A stretch of 40,721 nucleotides of DNA from an uncultured Pseudobutyrivibrio sp. GTDB taxonomy: Bacteria; Bacillota; Clostridia; Lachnospirales; Lachnospiraceae. Positions within the stretch are counted from its first letter, which is position 1. Each line of letters opens with the position of its first letter. This document shows positions 38,872 to 40,721 of this stretch, in pieces. The position numbers and the translations under genes were made by a program. The notes under the pieces are model-generated. The model was not told the origin of the DNA and made no database searches. It saw nothing but the letters and a program-made list of their open reading frames with translations. Location of the stretch: assembly GCA_900546435.1 (NCBI GenBank), contig URCQ01000022.1, positions 1 through 40,721 of the forward strand. The letters run 5' to 3'.

Positions 38872-40377
38872 ATGCCAAAATACATTATGGCATTGGATGC
38901 AGGGACAACAAGTAACCGCTGTATTCTGTTTGATCATGAGGGGAATATTTGTAGTATGGCGCAGAAGGAGTTTCGCCAGATCTTCCCGAATCCGGGATGG
39001 GTGGAACACGACGCCAATGAAATCTGGTCTACACAGCTTGGTGTAGCCGTAGAAGCAATGTCAAAAATCGGTGCAACCGCAGATGATATTGCCGGAATCG
39101 GTATTACGAACCAGAGAGAGACTGTTATTGTCTGGGACAAAAATACAGGAGAACCAATTTACCATGCCATCGTATGGCAGTGCCGTCGTACTTCTGAATA
39201 TGCAGATGAATTAAAAGCAAGAGGCTTGGAAGATATGATTCGTTCCAAGACAGGTCTTATGATTGATGCATATTTTTCAGCAACAAAGATTCGCTGGATT
39301 TTGGAAAACGTAGATGGTGCGAGAGAAAAGGCAGAAGCTGGGGATCTTTTGTTTGGAACCGTTGAGACATGGCTGATTTGGAAGCTGACAAAGGGAGAAG
39401 TGCATGTAACAGACTACTCCAATGCTTCCAGAACGATGCTTTTCAATATCAACACATTAGAGTGGGATGAGGAAATCCTAAAAGAATTAGATATTCCACG
39501 TAGTATGCTGCCAGAAGCAAAGCCTTCTAGCTGTGTATATGGTATGGCAGATCCAAGTTTCTTCGGTGCAGAGATTCCGATTGCCGGAGCAGCCGGAGAT
39601 CAACAGGCAGCACTGTTTGGACAGACTTGTTTTACAGAAGGGGAAGCAAAGAATACATATGGTACAGGCTGCTTCTTGCTTATGAATACAGGAGAAAAGC
39701 CTGTATTTTCTAAAAATGGATTGGTTACAACGATTGCATGGGGCTTAGATGGCAAAGTAAATTACGCCTTAGAAGGTTCCATCTTCGTGGCTGGTGCAGC
39801 AATTCAGTGGTTGAGAGATGGCATGAAACTGATTGATTCTGCTGAGGATTCTGAATACATGGCAAAGAAAGCAAAGGGTACACATGGTACCTATGTAGTT
39901 CCAGCATTTACCGGTTTGGGAGCACCACACTGGGATCAGTATGCCAGAGGAACGATTGTTGGTATTACGAGAGGAACAAATAAAAACCATATTATCCGTG
40001 CAACTTTGGAATCCATCGCATATCAGGTGTGCGATGTTATTGATGCTATGAAGGCAGATGCCAAGACAGATCTTCGCACATTAAATGTCGATGGTGGTGC
40101 GAGTGCAAATGACTTCTTGATGCAGTTCCAGGCAGATATGCTGGATAAACCGGTAAATCGTCCTGCTTGTGTAGAATCAACAGCTCTTGGCGCGGCGTAT
40201 CTTGCCGGACTTGCTGTAGGATACTGGGAGAGCAAGGAAGAAGTTATGAAGAACGTGCAGTATGACCGCGTATTTATTCCATCTATTGAGCCGGAAGAAA
40301 GAGAAGCAAAACGTAAAGGCTGGAATAAGGCTGTAAAATACGCGTTTGGCTGGGCTCGTCAGGAAGACGAAGAATAG
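38872..40377 (+). CDS. glpK: Glycerol kinase
   Basis: 501-residue FGGY-family kinase making sn-glycerol-3-phosphate. N-terminal phosphate loop DAGTTSNRCILFD (about 8-20), GITNQRETVIVWD, glycerol-binding WQCRRT and the block AGAAGDQQAALFGQ, then YGTGCFLLMNTGEKP and LEGSIFVAGAAIQWLRD, ending in DGGASANDFLMQFQADML. Normal length. In PTS-controlled Gram-positive enzymes a His in the loop before GSEVPIAG is phosphorylated by HPr. Here the loop reads MADPSFFGAEIPIAG with no His. The ATG at 38872 has AAGGGGG 8 nt upstream. Single-gene unit with its own promoter and terminator; no glpF or glpD beside it. Confidence 0.96.
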   Translation: MPKYIMALDAGTTSNRCILFDHEGNICSMAQKEFRQIFPNPGWVEHDANEIWSTQLGVAVEAMSKIGATADDIAGIGITNQRETVIVWDKNTGEPIYHAIVWQCRRTSEYADELKARGLEDMIRSKTGLMIDAYFSATKIRWILENVDGAREKAEAGDLLFGTVETWLIWKLTKGEVHVTDYSNASRTMLFNINTLEWDEEILKELDIPRSMLPEAKPSSCVYGMADPSFFGAEIPIAGAAGDQQAALFGQTCFTEGEAKNTYGTGCFLLMNTGEKPVFSKNGLVTTIAWGLDGKVNYALEGSIFVAGAAIQWLRDGMKLIDSAEDSEYMAKKAKGTHGTYVVPAFTGLGAPHWDQYARGTIVGITRGTNKNHIIRATLESIAYQVCDVIDAMKADAKTDLRTLNVDGGASANDFLMQFQADMLDKPVNRPACVESTALGAAYLAGLAVGYWESKEEVMKNVQYDRVFIPSIEPEEREAKRKGWNKAVKYAFGWARQEDEE

Positions 40378-40396
40378 AATTACAAATTTAAAAGTT

Positions 40397-40430
40397 AAAG
40401 GAGATGTCAGGCGAGGGCATCTCCTTTTTT
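40397..40430 (+). terminator. Intrinsic terminator of glpK
   Basis: AAAGGAGATG (40397-40406) pairs with CATCTCCTTT (40418-40427), 11-nt loop, T run 40425-40430. Confidence 0.92.
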
Positions 40431-40522
40431 CATGGCATTTTGTAGCGGGATAAAAGAATCTATGGTATGATAAATATGTAAAAAAGCGGTCGCTGCTTGT
40501 GGAGCGGCAGATGGGAGAATAT

Positions 40523-40721
40523 ATGGATTACGATGTGTTGATTATTGGAGCTGGCCCAGGTGGAATTTTTTCTGCATATGAATTAATGAAACAGGAACCA
40601 AAGCTGCGCGTTGCGGTGTTTGAAGCAGGACATGCGCTTTCAGGAAGAAAATGTCCGATTGATGGAGATAAAATCAAAAGCTGTATTGGCTGTCCAACCT
40701 GTTCTATTATGAGTGGTTTTG
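40523..40721 (+). CDS. FAD-dependent dehydrogenase, N-terminal part (cut by window end)
   Basis: Only the first 66 residues are present. They start with the dinucleotide-binding motif DYDVLIIGAGPGGIFSAYEL, followed by a beta strand VAVFEAG, then a Cys-rich stretch GRKCPIDGDKIKSCIGCPTC. This pattern suits the uncharacterised FAD-dependent dehydrogenases of the COG2509 type rather than a thioredoxin reductase. The ATG at 40523 has GGGAG 5 nt upstream; an in-frame ATG at 40511 is possible with GGAG before it. An extended -10 (TGGTATGAT, 40463-40471) may be its promoter. The neighbouring glpK raises glycerol-3-phosphate oxidation as an idea, but the sequence does not support a specific substrate. 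Confidence 0.8.
   Translation, partial: MDYDVLIIGAGPGGIFSAYELMKQEPKLRVAVFEAGHALSGRKCPIDGDKIKSCIGCPTCSIMSGF

Overview
The window is ordinary chromosomal DNA of a low-to-moderate-GC anaerobic Firmicute, most likely of the Lachnospiraceae (Roseburia/Agathobacter/Eubacterium-like). Support for this comes from AGGAGG-type ribosome sites, near-consensus sigma-A promoters, and Gram-positive gene sets: hprK, whiA, a Crh-like HPr, glutamine synthetase III, a FatA-type acyl-ACP thioesterase, cvfB and pheB-hom. A YjfB-family motility protein and a sigma-28-type promoter suggest a motile organism. Genus assignment is inference. No prophage, CRISPR array or transposase gene is visible.

Layout. 1-4.4 kb: trmO, a MATE exporter, a 205-aa unknown protein behind a sigma-28-like promoter, and a second, convergent MATE exporter. 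4.4-8.7 kb: nfo, a CorA-like metal transporter with a hairpin over its start codon, and a three-gene polar amino-acid ABC transporter with an internal terminator. 8.7-12.7 kb: ftsH-uvrC. 12.7-20 kb: hprK, M18 aminopeptidase, murB, rapZ, whiA, an HPr-like protein, a lipid kinase and fba, linking carbon regulation with envelope and division genes. 20-22.2 kb: glutamine synthetase III. 22.3-23.1 kb, minus strand: tRNA-Gln(CUG) and yigZ. 23.2-28.1 kb: a bifunctional class A PBP, acyl-ACP thioesterase, cvfB and ridA. 28.2-30.8 kb: a small YjfB-like gene (minus), a thioredoxin reductase and an SH3-NlpC/P60 wall hydrolase with a perfect consensus promoter.

30.8-31.8 kb holds no protein gene and is the most unusual part. 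A 497-bp foldback element with 58-nt near-perfect ends (one G:U difference) and an internally paired body is followed by an AT-rich region with two perfect DnaA boxes, each inside an 18-nt direct repeat, plus degenerate boxes. I consider the foldback the best candidate for something undescribed: a large structured RNA or a transposase-less mobile element.

31.8-40.7 kb: a PucR/CdaR-like regulator, ftsE-ftsX, a PDZ-S41 protease, prfB with its programmed +1 frameshift, pheB-hom, glpK, and the start of an FAD-dependent dehydrogenase cut by the window edge.

Three themes link the genes. First, PTS/carbon control: HprK is encoded near an HPr paralogue that has lost the PEP-phosphorylated His but kept the HprK-target Ser. 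Second, envelope growth: murB, the PBP, ftsEX, the S41 protease and NlpC/P60. Third, nitrogen and amino-acid supply: GSIII, the ABC transporter, pheB-hom. Coordinates, motifs and promoter spacings were read by eye; family names rest on recognised motifs, not on database searches.
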